This document shows positions 28,268 through 35,240 of a stretch of 64,000 bases of DNA, piece after piece (the first letter of the stretch is position 1; each line of letters opens with the position of its first letter). This DNA is from F23-B02 sp963625685. Its GTDB lineage: Bacteria; Bacillota; Clostridia; Oscillospirales; Oscillospiraceae. The notes beneath the pieces were generated by a model. The model made no database searches and was not told where the DNA came from. It was given only the letters and a program-made list of their open reading frames with translations. Where the stretch lies: contig CAVFTR010000001.1 in NCBI GenBank assembly GCA_963625685.1, positions 451,739-515,738 on the forward strand, given 5' to 3'. The position numbers and the translations under genes are program-made.

Positions 28268-29077
28268 ATGAAAAAGATATTCAACACCATAAACAACTTC
28301 ATGATCGAGATGAGCGAGAACAATGTCGACGCTCACGCCGCGGCGAGCGCCTTTTACATGTTCATGTCGCTCGTCCCCTTCGTCGCGCTGCTCACGGCGA
28401 TAATACCGTACACCGGGCTTTCGCAGAGCACGCTTTTCAGCGCCATAGAGCGCTACATACCGGCCGCTCTACAGTCGATAATCGAGTCGGTCGTCGACGA
28501 TATATACTTTGCCTCCGGCGCCGTTCTGCCGCTGTCGATACTGCTTACGATATGGCTTTCGAGCCGTGCGTTCTCGGCGCTCATACGCGGCATCGAGAAT
28601 ATATTCCGCTCGCCGAAATACTCCTCGTTCCTGCGGCGCAGTCTGTTTGCCTGCATCTATACCGTCTGCATGATCGCCGTCGCCATAATCGTGCTCGCGC
28701 TGATGATGTTCAGCAAGGAGATATACGAGCTTCTCAACTCGCAGCTGCCGGTCATATCCCCGGCGCTGGCGCTGCTTTTAAAGCTGCGCTTTCTCGTGGC
28801 GTTTCTGGTGCTGGCGCTTGTCTTTCTCGCCATGTACAAGGGCGTGCCCGGCGTTAAGATAAAGCTCGCGCATCTGCTGCCCGGAGCCGCCGTTGCGTCG
28901 GCGGCATGGCTGCTGTTCACATGGCTGTTCTCGCTGTTTATACGTTATGTAAACTACTCCACCTACGGCAGCCTTGCAACCATAGTCATTTCGCTTCTCT
29001 GGATGTACTGGTGCATGTACATAATCCTGTTCGGCGCTTCTATAAATCAGTTCATTATCGAAGCGCATACGGACTGA
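28268..29077 (+). CDS. YihY/virulence factor BrkB family membrane protein
   Basis: A 269-residue inner-membrane protein with about six hydrophobic segments. The N-terminal AAASAFYMFMSLVPFVALLTA, the central LPLSILLTIWLSSRAFSALIRG and the C-terminal YGSLATIVISLLWMYWCMYI segment are characteristic of the family once miscalled RNase BN. Its function is not settled; some members are linked to lipid transport across the envelope. GAGG precedes the start. It follows two lipid genes, which agrees with an envelope role. Confidence 0.93.
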   Translation: MKKIFNTINNFMIEMSENNVDAHAAASAFYMFMSLVPFVALLTAIIPYTGLSQSTLFSAIERYIPAALQSIIESVVDDIYFASGAVLPLSILLTIWLSSRAFSALIRGIENIFRSPKYSSFLRRSLFACIYTVCMIAVAIIVLALMMFSKEIYELLNSQLPVISPALALLLKLRFLVAFLVLALVFLAMYKGVPGVKIKLAHLLPGAAVASAAWLLFTWLFSLFIRYVNYSTYGSLATIVISLLWMYWCMYIILFGASINQFIIEAHTD

Positions 29078-29122
29078 TTTTTCGGCACGGTATACAAATT
29101 TCAGCATTGCTTTTTATATACA

Positions 29123-29151
29123 TTTACTTTTTATACACGGCGTGGTATAAT
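29123..29151 (+). promoter_or_regulatory. Promoter of the MATE gene at 29186
   Basis: TTTACT and TATAAT with an ideal 17-base spacer; the -10 carries an extended TGG just upstream. Confidence 0.7.
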
Positions 29152-29185
29152 CGGCTTCGTTTATTTTTCAGATACAGGTGATACA

Positions 29186-30577
29186 ATGAGTCAGAATAAT
29201 TCGCTTGCCATGTTTGAGAACGAGCCGATCGGCAAGCTGATGCTTAAATTTTCGCTGCCGGCTATCGCGTCGATGGTCGTAAACTCCATTTATAATATAG
29301 TCGACCAGATATTCATCGGCCAGGGCGTCGGCGTATACGGCAACGCCGCGACGAACCTCACCTTCCCGCTCGTCACGCTCTCAATGGCAATAGGCACGCT
29401 CATAGCCGACGGCTGCGTTGCGTACTTCAGCCTGAAGCTCGGCCAGAAGAACTATGAAGAGGCCGCGCGCACCATGGGCAACGGCATAACGATCTCCCTG
29501 CTGGCCGGTCTTATGATAACGCTCTCGATGGAGCTGCTGCTCGAGCCGGTGCTGAGGCTGTGCGGCGGTGCGAAGGTCGCATCGGAGACCTTCGGCTACG
29601 CGCTCGAATATGCGGGCATAACGCTGCTGGGCATACCCTTTGTGTGCATAAGCATGACGGTCAGCGGCATAATAAGGGCGCAGGGCAATCCGCGCTACGC
29701 CATGATGTCAAACATATCCGGCTGCCTGCTCAACGTCGTGCTCGACGCATGGTTCGTCCTCGGCCTCGGCTGGGGCGTCGCGGGCGCTGCGTGGGCGACC
29801 ATAATAGGTCAGGTGCTCAACTTCGTGCTCGCCGTGGCGTATATCCCCCGCCTCAGGGGCATAGAGTTCAGGCGCGAGTACGCCATGCCGCGGCCGAAAA
29901 CGCTGTTTGCCTTCCTGCCTCTCGGCATTTCTAGCTTCTTTACGCAGTTCGGCTCGACTATCGTCGTTATCTGCATGAATAACCTCACCGTCAAGTACGG
30001 TATCGAGAGCGTCTACGGCCCGGATATCCCGCTTGCCGCCTTCGGCATAGTCATGAAGGTAAACTCCATCATCGTCAGCGTCATGGTCGGCCTCGGCATA
30101 GGCAGTCAGCCCATAGTCGGCTACAACTACGGCGCGAGGAACTTCCGCCGCGTCAGGGCGACATATCTGCGCACGATCATCGTCGGCCTTATCGTCGGCT
30201 TCATCGGCTGGGCCTGCTTCCAGCTCTTCACGCAGGATATCATCAACATCTTCGGCCAGGAGGACGAGCTTTACAACGACTTTGCGCTCAAGTGCTTCCA
30301 CATCTTCCTGAGCGTCATATTCCTCGTCGGCTTTCTCATCCCCTCGGGCATCTTCTTCCAGTCGATAGGCAAGCCGCAGAAGGCCATGATATGCACGCTG
30401 ACAAGGCAGCTTGTCTACTTCCTGCCCTGCGCCTACATCCTTTCAGGGCTCGTAGGCATCGACGGGCTGCTGTACGCGGGCCCCGTGGGCGACTGTCTTG
30501 CGGCGGTGACCGTCGCGGTCCTCATGGTCGGCGAGATGCGCATAATAAACGCCAGCATAAAGCAGCAGAACACATAG
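29186..30577 (+). CDS. MATE family efflux transporter
   Basis: A 463-residue protein with twelve predicted membrane helices in two homologous halves, typical of the multidrug and toxic compound extrusion family, which exports cationic compounds in exchange for Na+ or H+. Typical segments are FSLPAIASMVVNSIYNIVDQ (first helix), GNPRYAMMSNISGCLLN and IGSQPIVGYNYGARNFRRV (start of helix 8). It has its own promoter and a short GGTGA ribosome site. No regulator is adjacent and the substrate is unknown. A second, only distantly similar MATE gene lies at 49639. Confidence 0.94.
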   Translation: MSQNNSLAMFENEPIGKLMLKFSLPAIASMVVNSIYNIVDQIFIGQGVGVYGNAATNLTFPLVTLSMAIGTLIADGCVAYFSLKLGQKNYEEAARTMGNGITISLLAGLMITLSMELLLEPVLRLCGGAKVASETFGYALEYAGITLLGIPFVCISMTVSGIIRAQGNPRYAMMSNISGCLLNVVLDAWFVLGLGWGVAGAAWATIIGQVLNFVLAVAYIPRLRGIEFRREYAMPRPKTLFAFLPLGISSFFTQFGSTIVVICMNNLTVKYGIESVYGPDIPLAAFGIVMKVNSIIVSVMVGLGIGSQPIVGYNYGARNFRRVRATYLRTIIVGLIVGFIGWACFQLFTQDIINIFGQEDELYNDFALKCFHIFLSVIFLVGFLIPSGIFFQSIGKPQKAMICTLTRQLVYFLPCAYILSGLVGIDGLLYAGPVGDCLAAVTVAVLMVGEMRIINASIKQQNT

Positions 30578-30583
30578 AAACGA

Positions 30584-30612
30584 AAAGGCTTCCCTGTCGG
30601 GAAGCCTTTGTT
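30584..30612 (+). terminator. Terminator after MATE gene
   Basis: AAAGGCTTCCC/GGGAAGCCTTT stem, 4-base loop, short T-rich tail. Confidence 0.78.
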
Positions 30613-30622
30613 GATACATATG

Positions 30623-30651
30623 TTGACATATTTTGCTTGCAGATATATTAT
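30623..30651 (+). promoter_or_regulatory. Strong promoter producing a leaderless mRNA
   Basis: TTGACA and TATTAT are separated by exactly 17 bases. The ATG of the next gene begins six bases after the -10, which is where transcription should start, so no room is left for a ribosome site. Confidence 0.75.
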
Positions 30652-30657
30652 ACACGT

Positions 30658-31071
30658 ATGAAGATATTATTTGCCGTAGTATTAATAGCCTCGCTCATGG
30701 CGGCGGCGGTCTTTGCCGTGCTCGCCGTAAGGGGTCGGGCAAAGCAGCAGGTCCTGCGGGCCGTCATATGCTGCTGCATGGCGGCGCTTTCGGCGCTGGG
30801 CTTTGTCATGTCCGCGCCCGGTGCCGGGGAGGCCGCCGTGAGCGCCGTACACGTGACCGTAAGTCCCGTCTGGAGAACGCCCGCTCCGTCGGAGACGGCG
30901 TCTCCCGCGCAGGCTCAGGGCGCCTACACGGCAAGCCGTGCCTCGGATAAGTTCCACAGCCCCTCCTGCTCCTCGGCCTCTCGGATATCCGATGATAACC
31001 GCCTCTGGTTCTCCACCCGCGAGGAGGCGGCAGCTGCCGGATACGCTCCCTGCGGCATATGCAGGCCGTAA
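30658..31071 (+). CDS. Small membrane protein with Ada-like zinc-binding C-terminal motif
   Basis: A 137-residue protein with two hydrophobic segments (about 2-20 and 33-52), a Pro/Ala/Ser/Thr linker, and a C-terminal module of about 45 residues (SRASDKFHSPSCSSASRI ... FSTREEAAAAGYAPCGICRP). The spacing Cys...Cys-Gly-Ile-Cys, with SDKxHxxxC and the EEAxAAGY stretch, matches the Ada/metal-binding zinc ribbon often fused to secreted nucleases or lipoproteins in Firmicutes. It may bind metal or DNA at the cell surface. The start ATG has no Shine-Dalgarno and coincides with the predicted transcription start, so translation is probably leaderless. Longer upstream frames are rejected because they read through the MATE gene in another frame. 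Confidence 0.72.
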   Translation: MKILFAVVLIASLMAAAVFAVLAVRGRAKQQVLRAVICCCMAALSALGFVMSAPGAGEAAVSAVHVTVSPVWRTPAPSETASPAQAQGAYTASRASDKFHSPSCSSASRISDDNRLWFSTREEAAAAGYAPCGICRP

Positions 31072-31078
31072 AGGCAAA

Positions 31079-31143
31079 TGTAAATAAGTCTGTGACTTTT
31101 TTTCGTGAAAAAAAGCAGCTCGCCTATCAAGGTGAGCTGCTTT
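31079..31143. repeat. Duplicated 65-bp terminator element, copy 1
   Basis: The string TGTAAATAAGTCTGTGAC, a T-run and the hairpin CAGCTCGCCTATCAAGGTGAGCTG recur at 31326-31390 with a few changes around the central T-run. Copy 1 ends the leftward path and could also end the plus-strand gene at 31071. Confidence 0.8.
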
Positions 31144-31279
31144 CAGTTCGAGAATGGACCTGTGCTGCCGGGAGAACATATCCGCGCAGCGGGGGAGCTC
31201 GAGGGGGCAAAGGCCCCGCTCGAAATTGGATCATAGCCATCAAAAACGTCCAAAGGACTTTTTGACGAGCGCAGCGAGA

Positions 31280-31308
31280 TTTTTTGTGAAGCAAAGCTTC
31301 ACAAAAAA
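31280..31308. terminator. Bidirectional terminator-like hairpin
   Basis: TTTTTTGTGAAGC/GCTTCACAAAAAA with a 3-base loop, symmetrical and usable in both directions. The surrounding 31144-31325 shows no gene. Confidence 0.6.
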
Positions 31309-31325
31309 TGTGGCGTTTTTTCTCG

Positions 31326-31390
31326 TGTAAATAAGTCTGTGACTTTTTTACGCGAGAAAAAGCAGCTCGCCTATCAAGGTGAGCTGCTTT
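31326..31390. repeat. Duplicated 65-bp terminator element, copy 2 (tRNA-Gln terminator)
   Basis: Second copy of the element at 31079-31143. Read on the minus strand its AGCAGCTC/GAGCTGCT hairpin and T-run lie immediately after the tRNA-Gln CCA end, so it terminates that transcript. Confidence 0.8.
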
Positions 31391-31463
31391 GGCAGCGGAT
31401 GAAGGATTCGAACCCTCACAAACGGAGTCAGAGTCCGGTGTGCTACCATTACACAAATCCGCT
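31390..31463 (-). tRNA. tRNA-Gln (anticodon CTG)
   Basis: A 74-base cloverleaf on the minus strand. Acceptor AGCGGAT pairs with ATCCGCT, followed by discriminator G and an encoded CCA. The anticodon loop CTCTGAC gives anticodon CTG, and the T-arm is GAGGGTTCGAATCCTTC. The CTG anticodon reads CAG only, so a TTG isoacceptor should exist elsewhere. Confidence 0.95.
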
Positions 31464-31476
31464 AAACGCAAAAGCT

Positions 31477-31504
31477 ATTATACAGTAAAATCGGAATTTG
31501 TCAA
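31477..31504 (-). promoter_or_regulatory. Promoter of tRNA-Gln
   Basis: Consensus TTGACA and TATAAT with a 16-base spacer on the minus strand, 14 bases upstream of the mature tRNA 5' end. Confidence 0.8.
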
Positions 31505-31526
31505 TACCTAATCGATATTTTTTCAG

Positions 31527-31558
31527 AAAAAGCTGCGGTCAGAATTGACCGCAGCTTT
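31527..31558 (-). terminator. Terminator of the pyrR-uraA operon
   Basis: AAAGCTGCGGTCA/TGACCGCAGCTTT stem with a 4-base loop and T-run on the minus strand, 36 bases after the uraA stop. Confidence 0.88.
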
Positions 31559-31574
31559 GTTCTTGTTTATTTAT

Positions 31575-31601
31575 CTTATCGCACTTATCGCACTTATCGC
31601 A
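31575..31601 (-). repeat. Triplicated 9-bp repeat at the end of uraA
   Basis: GTGCGATAA (coding strand) occurs three times in a row, repeating the last codons Val-Arg-stop. The protein ends at the first stop, and two further in-frame stops follow. Confidence 0.8.
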
Positions 31602-32955
31602 CGATGAAGTTGACGGAGGTGTCGCCCTGCTCGTCGACGCCGAACTCGTAGTCCTTGCCGGGCAGGACAGCGTTTACGATGATGCCGACGATGGAGGCTA
31701 CCGCGAGACCGGAGAGGGATACGATGCCGATCTGGATGCTGCCGACGGAGTAGTTGATGCCGATAGCGAGAACGAGGATGAGAGCTGCGACGATGACGTT
31801 GCGGCTGTTGGTGAAATCGACCTTGTTCTCAACGACGTTGCGGACGCCGACCGCGGAGATCATGCCGTATAGGATCAGGGAAATGCCGCCGATGGTCGCG
31901 GTGGGCATTGCGGTGATCAGAGCCGCGAACTTCGGGCAGAAGGAGAAGATTATCGCGAAGCAGGCCGCGATGCGGATAACGCGGGGATCGTATACCTTGC
32001 TGAGCGCGAGGACGCCGGTGTTCTCGCCGTAGGTGGTGTTTGCGGGAGCGCCGAAGAGGGCCGCGAGGCTCGTTGCGAGGCCGTCGCCCAGAAGGGTGCG
32101 GTTCAGGCCGGGGTCTACGACGTAGTTCTTGCCGACGGTGGAGGATATCGCGCAGATATCGCCGATGTGCTCGACCATGGTGGCCAGAGACAGAGGAACG
32201 ATGGTGAACACGGCGCTCAGGAGCATGCCGGTGTCAACGTCCATATTGAACAGGTGGAACACGCTCTTTTCCCATACGATGGGCAGGCCGACCCACTTTG
32301 CGGCGGCGACTGTTTCGACGACGTTTGCTCTTGCCGAGGGGTCGACGATGACGGCGATCAGGTAGGAGCCGAGAACGCCGAGGAGGATGGGGATGATCTT
32401 TGCCATGCCCTTGCCCCAGATGTTGAAGCAGATGACTATGATGATGGCGGATGCCGCGATAAACCAGTTGGAGTTGCAGTTATTGATAGCCGAGGAGGAC
32501 AGGATCAGGCCTATGCAGATGATAATGGGGCCCGTGACTATCGGGGGGAAGAACTGCATGACTTTCTTTACTCCGTAGGCCTTGAACAGAGCCGCGAGGA
32601 CAGCGTACATAAGTCCCGCGCAGGCGACGCCGAAGCAGGCGTAAACGAGCAGGTCGCTGTTGACGGGGACTCCCGCGGAGGAGTCGAAGCCGGTGATGGC
32701 GTTGTAGCCGCCGATGAAGGCGAAGGATGAGCCGAGGAATGCGGGTACCTTGCGTTTTGTCAGCAGGTGGAACAGCAGAGTGCCGAGGCCCGCAAACAGC
32801 AGGGTCGTTGCGATGTCTATGCCCGTAAGGATGGGGACGAGGACCGTCGCGCCGAACATTGCGAACATGTGCTGGAGTCCAAGGATAAGCATTTTCGGAG
32901 TGCCAAGGGTGCGTGCGTCATACACGGGTCCATTAATCACGGTCTTTTCTTTCAT
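31594..32955 (-). CDS. uraA: Uracil permease (NCS2 family)
   Basis: A 453-residue nucleobase:cation symporter with about 14 hydrophobic segments. The N-terminal LILGLQHMFAMFGATVLVPI, the half-helix segment ALFGAPANTTYGENTGVLALSK (substrate-binding region, Glu plus Asn-Thr) and VGRNV-like ISAVGVRNVVENKVDF are typical of UraA/PyrP. It is encoded 58 bases after pyrR, so uptake of uracil is under the same PyrR-controlled leader. AGAGAGG precedes the ATG. Specificity for uracil rather than xanthine is inferred from the pyrR neighbour and motif fit. Confidence 0.94.
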   Translation of the reverse strand: MKEKTVINGPVYDARTLGTPKMLILGLQHMFAMFGATVLVPILTGIDIATTLLFAGLGTLLFHLLTKRKVPAFLGSSFAFIGGYNAITGFDSSAGVPVNSDLLVYACFGVACAGLMYAVLAALFKAYGVKKVMQFFPPIVTGPIIICIGLILSSSAINNCNSNWFIAASAIIIVICFNIWGKGMAKIIPILLGVLGSYLIAVIVDPSARANVVETVAAAKWVGLPIVWEKSVFHLFNMDVDTGMLLSAVFTIVPLSLATMVEHIGDICAISSTVGKNYVVDPGLNRTLLGDGLATSLAALFGAPANTTYGENTGVLALSKVYDPRVIRIAACFAIIFSFCPKFAALITAMPTATIGGISLILYGMISAVGVRNVVENKVDFTNSRNVIVAALILVLAIGINYSVGSIQIGIVSLSGLAVASIVGIIVNAVLPGKDYEFGVDEQGDTSVNFIVR

Positions 32956-33013
32956 TGGTGATTGTACCTCTCTTAGTGTAATGTAATGTATATAAAGGGT
33001 ATTTGCTTACTTG

Positions 33014-33553
33014 TTATTCTATCTCCATGAGATATACGCCCGTTTCGCCGTCAAACTCCGGCAGACGGACCTCTATCAGCTCCGAGCGCGAGGTCGGGAC
33101 GTTTTTGCCGACATAGTCGGCTCTTATGGGAAGCTCGCGATGGCCGCGGTCGACGAGCACAGCAAACTGGATGCTGCGCGGACGGCCTGCCGTGAACACG
33201 GCCTCTATGGCGGCTCTCGCCGTGCGGCCGGTGTAAAGCACGTCGTCGACCAGGACGACGTCTTTATCGTTCACGTCCGTTCCGATATCGGCCTTCAAAA
33301 TGACCGGCTGCTCGCTCTCTCGGCTGAGGTCGTCGCGGTAAAAGCGGATATCCACGCTTCCGCAGGGAACGTCAATGTCCTCTATCTTTTTAATGTTATC
33401 CCGGACACGCTCGGATATGGGAGCTCCCCTTCTGCGTATACCGACGAGCACGACGTTCTCGACTCCCTTGTTCTTTTCGGTTATCTCATGGGATATCCTC
33501 ATGAGTGCGCGGCTCATTGCCGCCTCGTCCATAAGTCTTGCCTTGAGCTTCAC
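33014..33553 (-). CDS. pyrR: Bifunctional pyr operon attenuator/uracil phosphoribosyltransferase
   Basis: PyrR binds pyr mRNA when UMP is high and promotes termination; many copies also have uracil phosphoribosyltransferase activity. The 179 residues show the PRPP-binding signature DKDVVLVDDVLYTGRTARAA (about 95-115) and LVGIRRRGAPISERV near the start, with FAVLVDRGHRELPIRADYVGK at the C-terminal side. The start is GTG with GGGGTG upstream. The leader between its promoter and start carries a probable PyrR target, so the gene is autoregulated together with uraA. Confidence 0.95.
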   Translation of the reverse strand: MKLKARLMDEAAMSRALMRISHEITEKNKGVENVVLVGIRRRGAPISERVRDNIKKIEDIDVPCGSVDIRFYRDDLSRESEQPVILKADIGTDVNDKDVVLVDDVLYTGRTARAAIEAVFTAGRPRSIQFAVLVDRGHRELPIRADYVGKNVPTSRSELIEVRLPEFDGETGVYLMEIE

Positions 33554-33559
33554 TGTATC

Positions 33560-33690
33560 ACCCCGAGCAAAAGAAAATCGCCCTGCCGGAAACCGACAAG
33601 ACGCACAAGAGCATGCCTCTCAAGCAAGAGAGGAGCACAATATCTGCGATTTTGCCGGCTTCACGGAACCGTCTTAAAAATCTTTTCTAC
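33560..33690 (-). promoter_or_regulatory. PyrR-type RNA attenuator leader
   Basis: The 140-base leader contains GGTTCCGTGAAGCCGGC, close to the PyrR-binding loop consensus. AAAATCGC can pair with a distal GCGATTTT followed by CTTTT, giving competing long-range structures, and a local hairpin TGTCGG/CCGGCA lies just before the T-rich end. Gene context makes PyrR control the natural reading, but the exact fold was not computed. Confidence 0.6.
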
Positions 33691-33693
33691 GTG

Positions 33694-33722
33694 ATTATAA
33701 ATGCTCATTCACAGTTTTGCAA
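33694..33722 (-). promoter_or_regulatory. Promoter of pyrR-uraA
   Basis: Minus-strand TTGCAA and TATAAT with a 17-base spacer. Confidence 0.7.
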
Positions 33723-33751
33723 CACCTTTTTTGCTTTTCGGCTAATATGAC

Positions 33752-33781
33752 AAAACCTGCGGCATTTTGCCGCAGGTTTTG
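33752..33781 (-). terminator. Terminator of the metK-DUF1643-amidase operon
   Basis: AAAACCTGCGGCA/TGCCGCAGGTTTT stem with T-run, immediately after the amidase stop. Confidence 0.88.
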
Positions 33782-33784
33782 TTA

Positions 33785-34609
33785 TCATTTGGCTACATCG
33801 TACACATCTTCCCGCAGATGCAGGAAGGTCGGGAGCTGCTCGCGGACAGAGTCGACCTCGTTAAGGTCTATATCGCAGTAGAGTATCTGCTCCTTTTCGT
33901 CGCATGCGGCGATCACCATGCCGAAGGGGTCAACGACGGTCGAGTGCCCCCAGCATTCATAGGCAAAGCCCTCATAGCGCGCCGCCGAGGCTCCGACGAA
34001 GAACAGCTCGTTATCCATGGCGCGGGAGCGGACGCTCAGCTCCCAGTGCCGCGGGCCCGTCGTCATATTGAACTGCGCCGGGCACAGTATCAGCTGCGCT
34101 CCCCTACTTGCCATAGCGCGGCTGAGCTCCGGAAAGCGGATATCAAAGCATATCTCGACGCCCATTCTGCCGAGGCTCGTGTCGAACACCGTGATATCCC
34201 CGCCGGGCGCGAAGCTGTTCGATTCCTTGAAGCGCACCCCGCCCTTTATATCGACGTCGAACAGATGTATCTTGCGGTGGCGAGCTATCTGCCTGCCGCT
34301 CTCGTCGAAGACATAGCAGGTATTGTACAGCTTGTCGCCGCATTTTTCCGGCAGCGAGCCGCCGACGAGGATAATGCCGTTATCCCTCGCCCAGCGCGAC
34401 ATGGCCTGTACGCTCTCGCCGTCCTCCGGCTCGGAGAAGTCGTCGAAGTACTTGCTTGTATACGGGCAGCTCCACATCTCCGGCAGGATCACGAGCCTCG
34501 CGCCGCCGCACGCGGCCTCGGCTACCATACGCCCGGCCTTGCGGAGAGTCTCGGCCTTATCCGTCTCCGTGCGCAGCTGCACGGCGGCGAGCTTGAATTT
34601 CGGCTTCAT
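33785..34609 (-). CDS. Nitrilase-superfamily carbon-nitrogen hydrolase (omega-amidase/Nit2-like)
   Basis: A 274-residue hydrolase with the full catalytic set of the superfamily: Glu44 (LPEMW), Lys113 (HRKIHLFD) and the nucleophile Cys154 (VEICFDIRFPE). The pattern around these (HLFDVDIKGG, GPRHWELSVRSRAMDN) is closest to the Nit2/omega-amidase group, which hydrolyses alpha-ketoglutaramate or alpha-ketosuccinamate. Omega-amidase also repairs the product of glutamine transaminase in methionine salvage, which would suit its position downstream of metK under a SAM riboswitch. The start MKPKFK (ATG 34609) follows GAGGTG and is 10 bases beyond the previous gene's stop. Confidence 0.88.
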   Translation of the reverse strand: MKPKFKLAAVQLRTETDKAETLRKAGRMVAEAACGGARLVILPEMWSCPYTSKYFDDFSEPEDGESVQAMSRWARDNGIILVGGSLPEKCGDKLYNTCYVFDESGRQIARHRKIHLFDVDIKGGVRFKESNSFAPGGDITVFDTSLGRMGVEICFDIRFPELSRAMASRGAQLILCPAQFNMTTGPRHWELSVRSRAMDNELFFVGASAARYEGFAYECWGHSTVVDPFGMVIAACDEKEQILYCDIDLNEVDSVREQLPTFLHLREDVYDVAK

Positions 34610-34619
34610 TTTCAACACC

Positions 34620-35240
34620 TCACAGACAATTTTCAAGATAGCTGACTATGTCGAATTCCTCGACGGGCGCGTCCTTGCGCAGGTACAGCGGATGGTGCGG
34701 ATGGCCCTTGACAGAGCGCCTTCCGGCGCTGTACCACCTCGCGCCGTATCTGCGGCCGAGCCTGACCATATCGAGCACGCAGTCCCTGAGATAGGTGCGC
34801 TTTTCGATTATCGTGCCCCAGGCCGCCCACACGGACGGCCGGACGCCCTCGCCCACATTCTCAAGTATGTACTCAAACGCGCGCATATTCTCGTAATGCA
34901 GCCTTTCGTTGAGGCAGGCGTCCATATCGTCGGGATCGGTCGCGCGCTGGGCATAGACGTTGAACATTATCCAGCTGTCGTAGCCGTTGCCGGCCGCTAT
35001 GCGCGACACGCTTTTGAGCGTGTTGTCAAGATCGTCGGGCGCGGCGGTGGAGGGATTTATGCCGATGCAGATCAGCGGGTCTTCGCCCCGCGTCCCGAGG
35101 ATGTACCGGTAATCCGTATAAAAATCCGGAACGTACAGCCACTTTTGCGCGTCATAGTCTCCCCTGCCGCCGGAGGCCGCGAGCGCCTCGGCAAAGCTCA
35201 TTATATCCAGCAGGCTGCTTTCACAGCTCGGGACGTGCAT
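34620..35240 (-). CDS. DUF1643 protein
   Basis: A 206-residue soluble protein of the DUF1643 family: LICIGINPSTAAPDDLDNT (about 57-75), WIMFNVYAQRATDPD and a C-terminal WYSAGRRSVKGHPHHPLY. The family has no proven function and is often found near housekeeping or phage genes. Start and metK stop overlap by one base (TAATG), so it is translationally coupled to metK and presumably controlled by the SAM riboswitch. A later ATG 13 codons in is possible but lacks a better ribosome site. Confidence 0.85.
   Translation of the reverse strand: MHVPSCESSLLDIMSFAEALAASGGRGDYDAQKWLYVPDFYTDYRYILGTRGEDPLICIGINPSTAAPDDLDNTLKSVSRIAAGNGYDSWIMFNVYAQRATDPDDMDACLNERLHYENMRAFEYILENVGEGVRPSVWAAWGTIIEKRTYLRDCVLDMVRLGRRYGARWYSAGRRSVKGHPHHPLYLRKDAPVEEFDIVSYLENCL

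Noticed and set aside
30292..30657. Long upstream extension of the leaderless gene into the MATE gene
   Set aside because: The extension reads the MATE gene in a wrong frame and lies upstream of a consensus promoter.
31127..31471. 114-codon frame starting inside tRNA-Gln
   Set aside because: It is a read-through of the tRNA and its terminator; proteins with the peptide LCNGSTPDSDSVCEGSNPSS are classic mis-annotated tRNA translations.
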